DNA from: Methanobacterium sp.
GTDB lineage: Archaea > Methanobacteriota > Methanobacteria > Methanobacteriales > Methanobacteriaceae
Length of the DNA: 12,700 bases
Assembly: GCA_003164415.1 (NCBI GenBank)
Contig: PLTK01000112.1
Span: 1-12,700, forward strand
Direction of reading: 5' to 3'
Shown piece by piece: positions 1-7,946 of the stretch; the stretch's first letter is position 1; each line of letters begins with the position of its first letter. Below the pieces are notes generated by a model that saw nothing but the letters and a program-made list of their open reading frames with translations, did not search any database and was not told the DNA's origin. The position numbers were made by a program, and so were the translations under genes.

Positions 1-1250
1 CTGGCGCAGTTAAAATTGTCAGAAATACCGACGAGCTGGATAAAATTGAAAAGGGTGATGTACTAGTTACTGTAATGACAACTCCAGACATGGTTCCAGC
101 AATGAAAAGAGCAGACGGTATCATCACAGATGAAGGTGGAGTAACCTGCCATGCAGCCATAGTATCAAGGGAACTTGGAATACCATGTGTTGTGGGTACA
201 GGTGATGGAAGCAAGATATTGAAGGAAAATTCCATTGTAACACTAGACGGAAGTAAAGGTTTTGTTTTTGAAGGAAAACTTAAATCAGATAAAAAGGATT
301 CGGGTATAGATTCAACACCAGCAACTGGTATTCAAAACGCCCCTATACTAACTGTAACCGAGGTTAAAGTTAACGTCAGTATGCCTGAAGCAGCTCAAAA
401 AGCTGCTGCAACGGGTGCAGATGGTGTAGGTCTCCTCAGAACAGAACATATGATGTTGGCATTAGGAGTTCATCCTAAAAAATTCATAAAAGATGGTAAA
501 GAGGATGAACTAGTTAAAGCTCTTGTCGAGAATATTTTAAAGGTTGCAGATGCATTTTATCCAAAAACTGTATGGTATAGAACACTCGACGCACCAACCG
601 ATGAATTCAAATCACTTCAAGGTGGCGAAGATGAACCATACGAACACAATCCAATGTTAGGTTGGAGAGGTATTCGAAGGGAATTAGACGAGCCTGAAAT
701 ACTCAAAGCAGAATTTAAAGCCATTAAGAAGCTACATGAAGAAGGATACACCAATATAGGAATTATGCTTCCACTCGTACAACACCCTGATGAGCTCAAA
801 GAAGCCAAGAGAATAGCAAGAGAAGTTGGTCTTAAACCACAAAAGAATATAGAGTGGGGAATTATGGTTGAGACACCTGGAGCTGCTCTTACAATCGAAG
901 ATTTCATAGCTGAAGGAATAGATTTTGTAAGCTTTGGAACCAATGATTTGACACAGTACACACTTGCAATAGACCGTAACAACGAACATGTAGCAGGATT
1001 ATATTCTGAAAGACATCCTGCAATCATGAAATTGATTGCAATGGTTATTAAAGAGTGTAACAAATCGGGTGTTAAAACCAGCATATGTGGTCAAGCAGGT
1101 AGTATGCCTGATATTGTTGAACAACTGGTTGAGCTTGGTATTACCAGTGTATCAGCCAATACCGATGCAGTTGCAACAGTAAGAGAAGTAGTTGCCAGAG
1201 TGGAGAAGAAATTAATGCTCAAAGCAGCAAGGAAAGTTCTACAGGAGTAG
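1..1250 (+). CDS. ppsA: Phosphoenolpyruvate synthase, C-terminal part (5' end outside window)
   Basis: PEP synthase (pyruvate, water dikinase) makes PEP from pyruvate and ATP at the entry to gluconeogenesis in the cytoplasm. The frame is open from base 3, so the methionine at 75 is internal and 415 residues are visible. The PEP-utiliser phosphohistidine motif TCHAAI is present with its histidine codon at 150-152. A PEP-binding TIM barrel follows, with GVGLLRTEHM, the NDLTQYTL signature and SICGQAGS, whose likely catalytic cysteine codon is at 1086-1088. Family members are about 750-800 residues, so the N-terminal ATP-grasp domain and the start lie to the left. The stop is followed within about 12 bases by a hairpin/T-tract terminator, so this gene ends its transcription unit. 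Pyruvate phosphate dikinase shares these domains, but the archaeal PpsA reading fits better. Confidence 0.93.
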   Translation, partial: GAVKIVRNTDELDKIEKGDVLVTVMTTPDMVPAMKRADGIITDEGGVTCHAAIVSRELGIPCVVGTGDGSKILKENSIVTLDGSKGFVFEGKLKSDKKDSGIDSTPATGIQNAPILTVTEVKVNVSMPEAAQKAAATGADGVGLLRTEHMMLALGVHPKKFIKDGKEDELVKALVENILKVADAFYPKTVWYRTLDAPTDEFKSLQGGEDEPYEHNPMLGWRGIRRELDEPEILKAEFKAIKKLHEEGYTNIGIMLPLVQHPDELKEAKRIAREVGLKPQKNIEWGIMVETPGAALTIEDFIAEGIDFVSFGTNDLTQYTLAIDRNNEHVAGLYSERHPAIMKLIAMVIKECNKSGVKTSICGQAGSMPDIVEQLVELGITSVSANTDAVATVREVVARVEKKLMLKAARKVLQE

Positions 1251-1261
1251 AATTTGGTTGA

Positions 1262-1300
1262 ATATTTGATGGGGCAGTAAACCCCAAATATCTTTTTTTT
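1262..1300 (+). terminator. Hairpin plus T8 terminator after ppsA
   Basis: The left arm (1262-1274, ATATTT then GGGG with a three-base bulge) pairs with the right arm (1282-1291, CCCC then AAATAT) around a seven-base loop. Eight Ts follow at 1293-1300. The position just after the ppsA stop and before the mfnA promoter fits a terminator. Confidence 0.75.
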
Positions 1301-1303
1301 ATT

Positions 1304-1311
1304 TTTAAATA
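1304..1311 (+). promoter_or_regulatory. Candidate TATA box for mfnA
   Basis: TTTAAATA matches the archaeal TATA consensus and lies 52 bases before the mfnA ATG at 1364. It would place transcription start near 1335 with a leader of about 30 nt. It sits right behind the ppsA terminator T-tract, so part of the match may simply be AT-richness. Confidence 0.4.
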
Positions 1312-1363
1312 AATCATAGTTTAGCTAGTAAATTTTATTTTTACACTATTTTCAGGGGTAACC

Positions 1364-2530
1364 ATGGAAGAAAAGGGGATATCAAAGACTGAAGTTTTCA
1401 AAAAACTTAGAGAGTTTAAAGATAGGGATATGACATATAGTTCAGGTAAGATATTAGGTTCAATGTGTACTTTTCCACATCCAGTTGGATTAGAAGCATA
1501 TCAAATGTTTATGGAATCTAATTTAGGAGATCCTGGTCTTTTCAAAGGCACTAAATCTATGGAAACTGATGTTATAAGGTTACTAGGTGATCTTTTAGGG
1601 AAAAGAGACATTCATGGTAATATAATTACAGGTGGAACTGAGGCTAACATAATGGCTATGAGGGCTGCAAGGAACTTTACACTTCAAGAAGACCCTACGA
1701 TCACCGATCCTGAGATAATTGTCCCTAAATCAGCACATTTTTCCTTTAAAAAAGCCGCAGATATGCTCTGTTTAAAATTAAATGAAGCTGTACTTGATAG
1801 TAGTTATCGAATCGATATTAAATCTGTTGAAGAATTAATTTCAAAAAATACAGTTGCAATTGTTGGAGTTGCAGGTACAACTGAATTAGGAAAAATAGAT
1901 CCAATCGAAGATCTTTCGAATATTTGTCTCGAAAACAACATTTATCTCCATGTCGATGCAGCATTTGGAGGATATTCGATCCCATTTTTAAATGAAATTG
2001 GCTATGAATTACCGAAATTCGACTTTGGACTTCGTGGTGTTTGTTCAATTACCATTGATCCACATAAGATGGGATTGGCACCCATACCAACCGGCGGAAT
2101 ACTTTTCAGAGAGAAAAAATATCTGGATTCAATGAGTATTGAAACACCTTACTTAACTGAGAATAGTCAGTCAACGATTGTGGGTACAAGAACAGGAGCT
2201 TCTACAGCTGCAACATGGGCACTTATGAAGTACCTTGGGAAAGAGGGCTATATAAAAATTTCCAAAGAGTGTATGAAGGTCACTAAACTTTTATATCGGG
2301 GCATAATTGATTCGGGATATGAAGTTGTAACCGAACCACAGTTGAACATAGTTGCATTTAGATCAAAGGAGATTTCTGTTGATGAGCTGGCTGAAAAACT
2401 TGAAAGTTTGGGTTGGGCAGTTTCTAAATCATCATATCCTAGGGCTATCAGGATTATAGTAATGCCACATATCAAAGAGAATCATGTGAATATTTTGTTA
2501 GACGATCTTAAGCGCATAAATGGATATTAA
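1364..2530 (+). CDS. mfnA: L-tyrosine / L-aspartate decarboxylase MfnA (PLP-dependent)
   Basis: A group II PLP-dependent decarboxylase of 388 residues, the usual length for archaeal MfnA. In methanogens this enzyme decarboxylates tyrosine to tyramine for methanofuran, and family members also decarboxylate aspartate to beta-alanine for coenzyme A. Visible motifs are the TGGTEANI cofactor region (about residues 89-96), the HVDAAFGG segment carrying the aspartate that contacts the PLP pyridine nitrogen (about 197-204), and the Schiff-base lysine K235 in TIDPHKMGLAPIP. The ATG at 1364 follows AGGGGT with suitable spacing. The fumarase-beta gene starts 29 nt after the stop, suggesting co-transcription. 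The main ambiguity is which substrate, tyrosine or aspartate, is used in vivo. Confidence 0.92.
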   Translation: MEEKGISKTEVFKKLREFKDRDMTYSSGKILGSMCTFPHPVGLEAYQMFMESNLGDPGLFKGTKSMETDVIRLLGDLLGKRDIHGNIITGGTEANIMAMRAARNFTLQEDPTITDPEIIVPKSAHFSFKKAADMLCLKLNEAVLDSSYRIDIKSVEELISKNTVAIVGVAGTTELGKIDPIEDLSNICLENNIYLHVDAAFGGYSIPFLNEIGYELPKFDFGLRGVCSITIDPHKMGLAPIPTGGILFREKKYLDSMSIETPYLTENSQSTIVGTRTGASTAATWALMKYLGKEGYIKISKECMKVTKLLYRGIIDSGYEVVTEPQLNIVAFRSKEISVDELAEKLESLGWAVSKSSYPRAIRIIVMPHIKENHVNILLDDLKRINGY

Positions 2531-2548
2531 CGGTCAATTATGAATAAT

Positions 2549-2562
2549 GGTGATTTAAATTG
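2549..2562 (+). promoter_or_regulatory. Ribosome binding site that selects the TTG start of the fumarase beta gene
   Basis: GGTGAT (2549-2554) is followed by five bases and then TTG (2560-2562). This site decides the start, because no in-frame ATG exists between the upstream stop and the conserved domain. Confidence 0.7.
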
Positions 2563-3078
2563 AACAACTCTAACAACATCCAAATAAAACGTTTATATAC
2601 TCCAATAACTGACAGCACCATCCAAAATTTATGTATTGGTGATAAAATAGAGATATGTGGCAATATTTTAACAGGTAGAGATGCGGCACTCCCCAGACTT
2701 GTAAAATCCATAAAAAATGGACAGAATCTAGTAGATCTTAAAGGCTCTGTAATAATGCACACGGCTGTAAGTGCTGCAGGAATATCGCCCACCACTAGTA
2801 ACAAGGAAGAGATTGAAGAGAGCATACCCTATTTAGCTAAATCGGGTGTTAAGATCCATATAGGAAAGGGTGCTCTTAGTGATGGTACAGTCAAGGATTT
2901 AGACAAGTACAATTCGATATTTGCAGTCACACCCCCGGCAGCAGCCCTACTTACTAGTAAAGTAGTTTCAAGGACAGTTGTTGCATTTGAAGAAGAGGGA
3001 ATGGAAGCAATTTATTCGTTAAAAGTTCGAGGATTGCCCTGTATTGTTGCTGCAGCCAATGGTAAAACTATTTACTGA
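2560..3078 (+). CDS. fumB: Class I fumarate hydratase beta subunit (TTG start)
   Basis: The C-terminal (beta) subunit of the iron-sulfur, class I two-subunit fumarase, 172 residues. With a separate alpha subunit it interconverts fumarate and malate in the incomplete citric acid cycle of methanogens. GRDAALPRL (39-47), ISPTTS (75-80, the GPTTS-type substrate motif), GKG (102-104) and the C-terminal EEEGMEAIYSLKV block are typical. The start is TTG at 2560: an in-frame TGA lies at 2551-2553, the next in-frame ATG is about 65 codons inside the conserved domain, and GGTGAT at 2549-2554 is well spaced. The ATG at 2540 opens only a seven-codon frame. No alpha-subunit gene is visible here. A tartrate dehydratase beta subunit would look similar, so the substrate is inferred from the methanogen setting. 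Confidence 0.85.
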   Translation: MNNSNNIQIKRLYTPITDSTIQNLCIGDKIEICGNILTGRDAALPRLVKSIKNGQNLVDLKGSVIMHTAVSAAGISPTTSNKEEIEESIPYLAKSGVKIHIGKGALSDGTVKDLDKYNSIFAVTPPAAALLTSKVVSRTVVAFEEEGMEAIYSLKVRGLPCIVAAANGKTIY

Positions 3079-3480
3079 TGTTTTCCTTGTTTAAACATTA
3101 ATTCATATCTACAAAATTATAAAAATTAATAATAAAAGTTTAATTCTATTTCTTTTGGGATAACAGATTTATTAAAATCCTATCTATTATCTGACCTGCT
3201 TATCTTAGATATAGATGATTGACTTTAGTTAGTACAATAAAAATCAAACATCAATGGATTATCATTAAAACCCATGGTTTAGTTGAACTTAACTGTTCAG
3301 TTAGTTTTTAAATGGTGGTCATTTTATTTATTTTAATATAATCTTTGAAGAAATATTATTCTGTTGAATAATTCTGAAATTAAATTTTTCCCAAAATCTA
3401 AAATTAATCTATTCCCTTTATTACAGAGTGGATAGTTATGTGGTTTGCTGTATATTTACTGTGTTATGAGTATTATTATT
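3079..3480. other. 402-nt AT-rich spacer between convergent genes
   Basis: This spacer separates the rightward fumarase-beta gene from the leftward aTrm56 gene. I see no supported gene or RNA. It holds a short hairpin followed by five Ts (TAACT at 3290-3294, AGTTA at 3299-3303, Ts from 3305) and a 13-bp imperfect palindrome around CCATGG near 3280. Either could act in termination, but the stems are only five pairs. Confidence 0.4.
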
Positions 3481-4020
3481 CTATATCTGTTTCTTTCGTG
3501 TTATTACTTGTTTTCCATGTGCTGTAGGGATTACTTTTAGTTCGCTGTCATTAAAATCAATATCATATTCTTCTCCCTCAAAAAGTGTGTGTAAAAATAT
3601 TGAAAGTGCTGCAACTTCAGAGTGTGGTTGATTGGTAACTGAAACATTCCAATCAGCTTCATTATATACTTTTGAAGGTACTCTTGATCCTCCAACAACT
3701 ACAAGTTTATCCCTTGAAGATTCACGTATTTTACTTGTTACTTTTTGTACAGGTTCACCGTACATGGTGAGATGAACAACTTCTCCTCCATTATTCTTCC
3801 AATTATCTATAAATTTATCCCATTTTTTTACATAATCAATCTCAAAGTCTCCTCCCCAACGTTTAACAACATCCCTAACGTTTTCCATTATCTTTTTATC
3901 TTCATCTCCACTTAATATTACTTTAGATGCCCCAAATGCCCTTGATGTTAAACATACATGTGTGGTTATCCGTGCATCCCTAACCCTTCTGTGATCCAAA
4001 CGTAGAACATTAACTTTCAT
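3481..4020 (-). CDS. tRNA (cytidine(56)-2'-O)-methyltransferase aTrm56
   Basis: An archaeal SPOUT-class enzyme of 179 residues that 2'-O-methylates C56 in the T-loop of tRNAs using S-adenosylmethionine, stabilising the tRNA elbow. The N-terminus (VLRLDHRRVRDARITTHV) carries the family's conserved arginine/histidine block. LTMYG (84-88), VVGGSRVP (108-115) and SVTNQPHSEVAAL (127-139) form the knotted cofactor-binding region. The ATG at 4020 follows a purine-rich GGAAGGGT at usable spacing. The gene lies 104 nt downstream of cobS on the same strand and may be transcribed with it or separately. Function is assigned from the family; nothing in the gene looks unusual. Confidence 0.9.
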   Translation of the reverse strand: MKVNVLRLDHRRVRDARITTHVCLTSRAFGASKVILSGDEDKKIMENVRDVVKRWGGDFEIDYVKKWDKFIDNWKNNGGEVVHLTMYGEPVQKVTSKIRESSRDKLVVVGGSRVPSKVYNEADWNVSVTNQPHSEVAALSIFLHTLFEGEEYDIDFNDSELKVIPTAHGKQVITRKKQI

Positions 4021-4124
4021 TTACTACCCTTCCTTGTTACTAAATTAAAAATTTAAATTATTCAATAAATTAATTAAACTATTTAGGATTTACCAAATGT
4101 TTATAATCCGATTATTATGGTAAA

Positions 4125-4910
4125 TCAAATTAAAAGCAGAGTTACCATGATTACCAAGGCTAACATTCTTGCTACTTCATTTGATGTTCCGAGAACGTCT
4201 CCAGTAGCCCAGGTAAATGATTTTTTAGTTATAACCGCTATTATTGCACCAGATAAAAGTCCCATTGTTATTCCAACAATACCTATATTCTTAAAGATTA
4301 TAAATCCCAGTGCTAAACTAATAATAAATGATAATAAAAGCTTTTTTTTACTCATAAATTCGATGAATGGTCTTCCCGTCCCATCTGGAAATGCTTTTGA
4401 AAAGGCCGCACATGTAACAATACCCAATTTAGCTGCTATTTCTGAAATTAGTAGTAAATAAAATATTAAAACCACGGGAGCTGATCCTATGGCTGCAAAT
4501 GTAATGAGTCCAACCATTAGGAGGTAAGCTATACCGCCTGTGCCTATTCTTTTATCTCTCATAACCTCTATTTTCTTTTCAGGGCTTCCATGAACCATCA
4601 TTCCATCCCCAAAATCAATAAGACCGTCAAGATGATGGAATCCAGTGAACCAAATTGAAAAACTGTAAATCAATGCAGCAGCAATGAGTATGGGTAGATG
4701 AAATAGATCAGCAATTAAAAATCCAAAGGTACCTACAATTATTCCAATTAACCCTCCTATAATTGGCCAGATCCATGTGAAGGATGCCATTTCCTCAATG
4801 GTTGTGTGAATATTTAGGGGTAGTATTGTTGAGAAGGATATCAAACCAAAGAAACCATTGATCTTTCGCACTTCTTTATTTTTATCTTTCAAGTAAGGGG
4901 AACTGGACAT
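4125..4910 (-). CDS. cobS: Adenosylcobinamide-GDP ribazoletransferase (cobalamin synthase)
   Basis: CobS joins adenosylcobinamide-GDP to alpha-ribazole (or its 5'-phosphate) in the last steps of cobalamin assembly and is a polytopic membrane protein. The 261-residue length is typical. The signature GFHHLDGLIDFGDG at 90-103 carries the aspartates (95, 99, 102) expected to bind metal and substrate, and MRDKRIGTGG (117-126) is the second conserved block. Hydrophobic segments lie at about 46-69, 73-90, 126-160, 180-205 and 240-261. The ATG at 4910 follows GAGGTA at 4920-4915 with good spacing. The start is 15 nt after the cbiS stop, so the two are very probably an operon covering cobamide nucleotide-loop assembly. 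Confidence 0.94.
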   Translation of the reverse strand: MSSSPYLKDKNKEVRKINGFFGLISFSTILPLNIHTTIEEMASFTWIWPIIGGLIGIIVGTFGFLIADLFHLPILIAAALIYSFSIWFTGFHHLDGLIDFGDGMMVHGSPEKKIEVMRDKRIGTGGIAYLLMVGLITFAAIGSAPVVLIFYLLLISEIAAKLGIVTCAAFSKAFPDGTGRPFIEFMSKKKLLLSFIISLALGFIIFKNIGIVGITMGLLSGAIIAVITKKSFTWATGDVLGTSNEVARMLALVIMVTLLLI

Positions 4911-4925
4911 TATTTACCTCAAATA

Positions 4926-6002
4926 TTATACTTCAAATACCTTTGACATACAACCTGCTATTAGGCCTGCAAAAACATCATCTAAAACAGGCCCCAACTT
5001 ACTTATAATACCGGGTTTGGCTTCATCATATCTTTTAAAGTTAAATATAGCTTTAGTACCTGCTATTTGATTTGCAACAGACATACCGAAGACTTCATCA
5101 GAATATAAATATGCAGGATCATCGTCAACGTCTACACCGTGGACTCTGTGCTTTTCATAATCTTCCTCTAGCCTAATTCCTGCAATTATAAATGAAACAA
5201 CATTAAGATCATCCAAAGAATGGTAAATCTGTTTTTTTAACTTGTCACGAATTTCTTGGGTTTTTTCAACACCCACAACCATTTCCATACCCGCATCCAC
5301 TAGATCATCAACTCCAATTCCAACATCGTTCATATAGGCTAAAACATCCTTTGGAAAGCCACAATTGCTTAAAGATTCCTTAATGGCCTTTCTAACAGCT
5401 GTTTGCACATTTTTTATGAGTATGTAAGACTCATTGGAGGTTACTTCGTCTATCGATCCCTTTGATGCGATTAAAATAGACTCATTATCTTCAAGATCTA
5501 GAGGATCAAATGAAAAATGGTTTATGACACCCATATCCCATAATGCGGCATTTTTAGCATCGATTGTTGCTTTAAATAATTTTAATAGGGTTTTCTTATT
5601 TAGATCAGAGTCTACCAAGACTAAAATGCTCATGAACAATCTTTGCCCGTTATGAGAATTTACAAGAGCTGTTACATTACTGGTAGTCACAACCCCAAAT
5701 TGGGTTGATTCTGCAGGAATTAAAATTGCAGCGGCTGGTTCTTCAATTCCCTTATACTCAAATATTGCCTTTAAATATTCTTTTTTTTCATTATTTATCT
5801 CTTCTCTACTCACTTCTCCCTCGTTATAAGGAAGGGGAGCTTCACGATTTTTTAAACTATGATGTACAATCGATTTAACATGATCAATTCCACATCCAAT
5901 TGTGGAGTTTCCAATGATTTGAAATCCTTGGTCTCTGTAAAAAATTGTTGTATGATCATCTTTTTTAATCTTTATATCTTCGATGCAAATTTCTTTTTTC
6001 AT
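4926..6002 (-). CDS. cbiS: Bifunctional adenosylcobinamide amidohydrolase / alpha-ribazole-phosphate phosphatase (CbiS-type fusion)
   Basis: This 358-residue protein reads as two joined enzymes. Residues about 1-210 resemble CbiZ, which removes the aminopropanol side chain from adenosylcobinamide so that salvaged corrinoid re-enters as adenosylcobyric acid; the FGVVTTSNVTALV stretch belongs to this half. Residues about 215-358 resemble CobZ/PgpA-type alpha-ribazole-5'-phosphate phosphatase, with DPAYLYSDEVFGMSVANQI and the C-terminal LDDVFAGLIAG (340-350). The same architecture is known in archaeal CbiS, first shown in Methanopyrus. The adjacent cobS product uses alpha-ribazole or its phosphate. 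The C-terminal half alone could be mistaken for phosphatidylglycerophosphatase A, but the fusion and the cobS neighbour argue against that. The upstream ribosome binding site (GTGATGGA) is weak. Confidence 0.85.
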   Translation of the reverse strand: MKKEICIEDIKIKKDDHTTIFYRDQGFQIIGNSTIGCGIDHVKSIVHHSLKNREAPLPYNEGEVSREEINNEKKEYLKAIFEYKGIEEPAAAILIPAESTQFGVVTTSNVTALVNSHNGQRLFMSILVLVDSDLNKKTLLKLFKATIDAKNAALWDMGVINHFSFDPLDLEDNESILIASKGSIDEVTSNESYILIKNVQTAVRKAIKESLSNCGFPKDVLAYMNDVGIGVDDLVDAGMEMVVGVEKTQEIRDKLKKQIYHSLDDLNVVSFIIAGIRLEEDYEKHRVHGVDVDDDPAYLYSDEVFGMSVANQIAGTKAIFNFKRYDEAKPGIISKLGPVLDDVFAGLIAGCMSKVFEV

Positions 6003-6021
6003 TCCATCACGATCAGTTAAT

Positions 6022-6052
6022 TTATTTAGGATTAATTATGTTATTTAGGATT
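6022..6052. repeat. Two direct copies of a 12-bp motif between the FAD oxidoreductase and cbiS
   Basis: TTATTTAGGATT occurs at 6022-6033 and again at 6041-6052, offset by 19 bp; the second copy runs into the oxidoreductase stop codon. On the coding strand of cbiS it reads AATCCTAAATAA, about 20 and 39 nt before the start. The 10-bp core recurs at 4081-4090 and a 9-bp core at 8143-8151, also upstream of minus-strand starts. Confidence 0.5.
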
Positions 6053-7221
6053 TAAAATCTCAATGGGTCATAAATGTTATATGAATCAGTTTTATTGTTG
6101 TTGATCATATCAGATATTATCATTGCAGACGTGGTACCATTATTCATACCCCAAAATCCAAATCCAGTAGCAACATAAATGCCATTAGAAGAGGTCATAC
6201 CTATCATGGGCAAACTATCATCGCTAATACTATCATGGCTTGACCATCTATACTCAATTGACTCAACATCTAAGTGTTGTCTGGCATAATTTTCAAGACG
6301 ATTATAATAATCCTCTCTATTCTCTACATCAATTGGGCTATGTTCTCCTGCCACTATTACTAACTTGCCCTTATCAGTTGGGGTGGTTCGGTAGGTATGT
6401 GTTGGGTCAAAATCTATGAACATGCCATCAGGAAACTCCCCATTAATATATAACCCCATAACATAGGATCTTGCGGGGTGTAAATGTTTTTCAAGTTTGT
6501 CAGGATCATAAACTGGTGTGTGGGTTGTAACTACAACATTATCGGCCCATATTGAACCTTTATCCGTTATTACTTCCTTGTTATTACTTCCTTTCACTGT
6601 TATTGCGCTTGTATTCTCGAATATGTAACAACCATCACCATCAAGATTTTCAGCTAATGCTAGAAGGTACTTCCGTGGATGGAATTGTGCTTGATTCTCG
6701 TACATTAATCCGCCGGCAGTTTTGAAAGGTAATGGGATGTTATCCACTAGGGAAACTGGAAGTCCTAGCTCTTTAGCGGCTTTAAATTCTTCGTTTATTT
6801 TATCGACCTTAGAGTCTGACTCTGTGTAAATATATAGGGGTATACGTTCGAATTCACATTTTATATTTTTTTCAGAAACAATTTCAGCTATTTTATTTAG
6901 TGCTTTTTGGTTGGTATCAGCATAAATTTGAGCTTTAGCCTTACCTAGATTTTTTATTAGGTCGCTGTATATCATATTAGGAGCAACACTTATTTTGGCG
7001 GTTGTACCTATAGTAACATCTTTAACAATTCTGTTAGATTCTATTAAAGCTACTTTATAACCCAAGTCTTTAAGCAGGGTTGCAGTAGTGATTCCTGCAA
7101 TTCCACCACCAAGTATCACTGTATCCACTGTCAATCCTTCTTTAAGTGAAGGAAAATTTGTTTTAGGACATGTTTTTATCCAAAATGATCCATTTCTACT
7201 ATGTTTGTCTTGATGAGCCAT
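6052..7221 (-). CDS. FAD-dependent oxidoreductase, DAO family, without a Rieske domain
   Basis: A 389-residue flavoprotein of the D-amino-acid/glycine oxidase (DAO) fold. The FAD dinucleotide-binding signature is GGGIAG at 38-43, followed at the end of the second strand by the acidic ALIES that contacts the ribose. The C-terminal LPMIGM and YVATGFGFWGMNNGT blocks close the FAD site. These blocks match the bacterial YhfW-like group, in which a Rieske [2Fe-2S] domain normally follows; here the chain stops about 18 residues after the last flavin strand, at YDPLRF, and no CxH/CxxH pairs are present. The substrate is unknown. The ATG at 7221 has a strong AGAGGTG site at 7235-7229. It precedes cbiS by 49 nt on the same strand and may share its transcript, though no cobalamin role is evident. 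Confidence 0.82.
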   Translation of the reverse strand: MAHQDKHSRNGSFWIKTCPKTNFPSLKEGLTVDTVILGGGIAGITTATLLKDLGYKVALIESNRIVKDVTIGTTAKISVAPNMIYSDLIKNLGKAKAQIYADTNQKALNKIAEIVSEKNIKCEFERIPLYIYTESDSKVDKINEEFKAAKELGLPVSLVDNIPLPFKTAGGLMYENQAQFHPRKYLLALAENLDGDGCYIFENTSAITVKGSNNKEVITDKGSIWADNVVVTTHTPVYDPDKLEKHLHPARSYVMGLYINGEFPDGMFIDFDPTHTYRTTPTDKGKLVIVAGEHSPIDVENREDYYNRLENYARQHLDVESIEYRWSSHDSISDDSLPMIGMTSSNGIYVATGFGFWGMNNGTTSAMIISDMINNNKTDSYNIYDPLRF

Positions 7222-7228
7222 GAAAGTA

Positions 7229-7235
7229 CACCTCT
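7229..7235 (-). promoter_or_regulatory. Ribosome binding site of the FAD oxidoreductase
   Basis: AGAGGTG on the minus strand ends seven bases before the ATG at 7221-7219. It is the strongest ribosome binding site in the leftward cluster and fixes this start. Confidence 0.65.
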
Positions 7236-7324
7236 TTCCAATTGATTTATTAATATCTAGGTTTTAAGGTTGCATAAAAGTTGTGGCATATTCACTATAT
7301 CTAACATATAATTTGATTTTAGAA

Positions 7325-7332
7325 TTTAAATA
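7325..7332 (+). promoter_or_regulatory. Candidate TATA box for the PII-like gene
   Basis: TTTAAATA lies 49 bases before the ATG at 7381, predicting a transcript start near 7356 with a short leader containing the ribosome binding site AGGTGAT (7371-7377). The 159-nt spacer is divergent, so the oxidoreductase promoter must lie in its left part, where no single clear box stands out. Confidence 0.5.
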
Positions 7333-7380
7333 GAAAAATAATTAAGATAACTATTACAAAAAAATATAATAGGTGATAAC

Positions 7381-7896
7381 ATGAAGGTACATCTTCGTGT
7401 CTTTGTTGAGATTGAGAATTTGGGAAAGGCAATGAACGCACTTTCAGATGCGGGTATTACAGGATTTTATATTTTAGAATACAAGGGTATGTCTCCACAA
7501 GATTGGAAAGGATTTGTTATAAAAGAAGATCCAGAATCTACCATTGGTCTTATTAGGGATTATGCCAAGGATGCAGTTTTAGTTTGTAGTGTAGTCAATG
7601 AAGAGAGGGTGGATAAAATTGTTGAATCTGTTCAAAAAGCCCTGGAAGGTGAAAAATATACTATACTCGAAGTCCCGATCAGAAGAATAATTGTTAGTTA
7701 CGGCGACATCAACAAGAAAAATACAGATGAAAAGGCAGAGCCATGGATTTTTGAAGAGCAAGGGCCATGTTTCAAATGTGGTGAAAATGCAGCACAAAAA
7801 ATCATAATTGATAAAAATAAGGCTCAAGTATTCTGCAGTAAATGTGGTGCTTCAAGTTCCTATAACTTATATACAGATAAATTAGAAGACAAATAA
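7381..7896 (+). CDS. PII-like (MJ1244-type) protein with C-terminal zinc ribbon
   Basis: A 171-residue cytoplasmic protein in two parts. Residues 1 to about 108 look like a small ferredoxin-like, PII-type domain of the archaeal MJ1244 kind: GITGFYILEYKGMSPQDWKGF, a central DAVLVCSVVNEE strand, then YTILEVPIRRI. Residues about 118-160 form a zinc-ribbon-like module with C130-x2-C133 and C152-x2-C155 separated by 18 residues. PII-fold proteins sense small metabolites and regulate partners; a zinc ribbon could bind a nucleic acid or protein partner, but that role is inference. The ATG at 7381 follows AGGTGATAAC, a near-ideal site. The gene stands alone, divergent from the FAD oxidoreductase and convergent with a tiny hydrophobic ORF. 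The biological function of the family is not known to me. Confidence 0.75.
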   Translation: MKVHLRVFVEIENLGKAMNALSDAGITGFYILEYKGMSPQDWKGFVIKEDPESTIGLIRDYAKDAVLVCSVVNEERVDKIVESVQKALEGEKYTILEVPIRRIIVSYGDINKKNTDEKAEPWIFEEQGPCFKCGENAAQKIIIDKNKAQVFCSKCGASSSYNLYTDKLEDK

Positions 7897-7946
7897 TGGA
7901 AATATATCCTAATTGGGATGTCATGATCCTGACGAGTGATGATATT

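Noticed and set aside
617..1084. Minus-strand frame of 155 codons inside ppsA
   Set aside because: It is a shadow of the PEP synthase coding frame, with no ribosome binding site and no recognisable domain.
3438..3527. 29-codon hydrophobic frame on the plus strand near the end of aTrm56
   Set aside because: It overlaps the aTrm56 3' end in antisense and lacks a convincing ribosome binding site, unlike the micro-ORF at 8102.
4117..4461. Plus-strand frame of 114 codons opposite cobS
   Set aside because: The cobS frame carries all conserved motifs and a good start; this frame is antisense to its membrane segments.
7929..7943. CTGACGAG followed by TGATGA, suggesting a hammerhead core or a C/D-box D'-C' pair
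   Set aside because: A hammerhead needs a downstream GAAA and stems that are absent. A C/D sRNA needs a C box before and a D box (CTGA) after at guide spacing, and neither is present.
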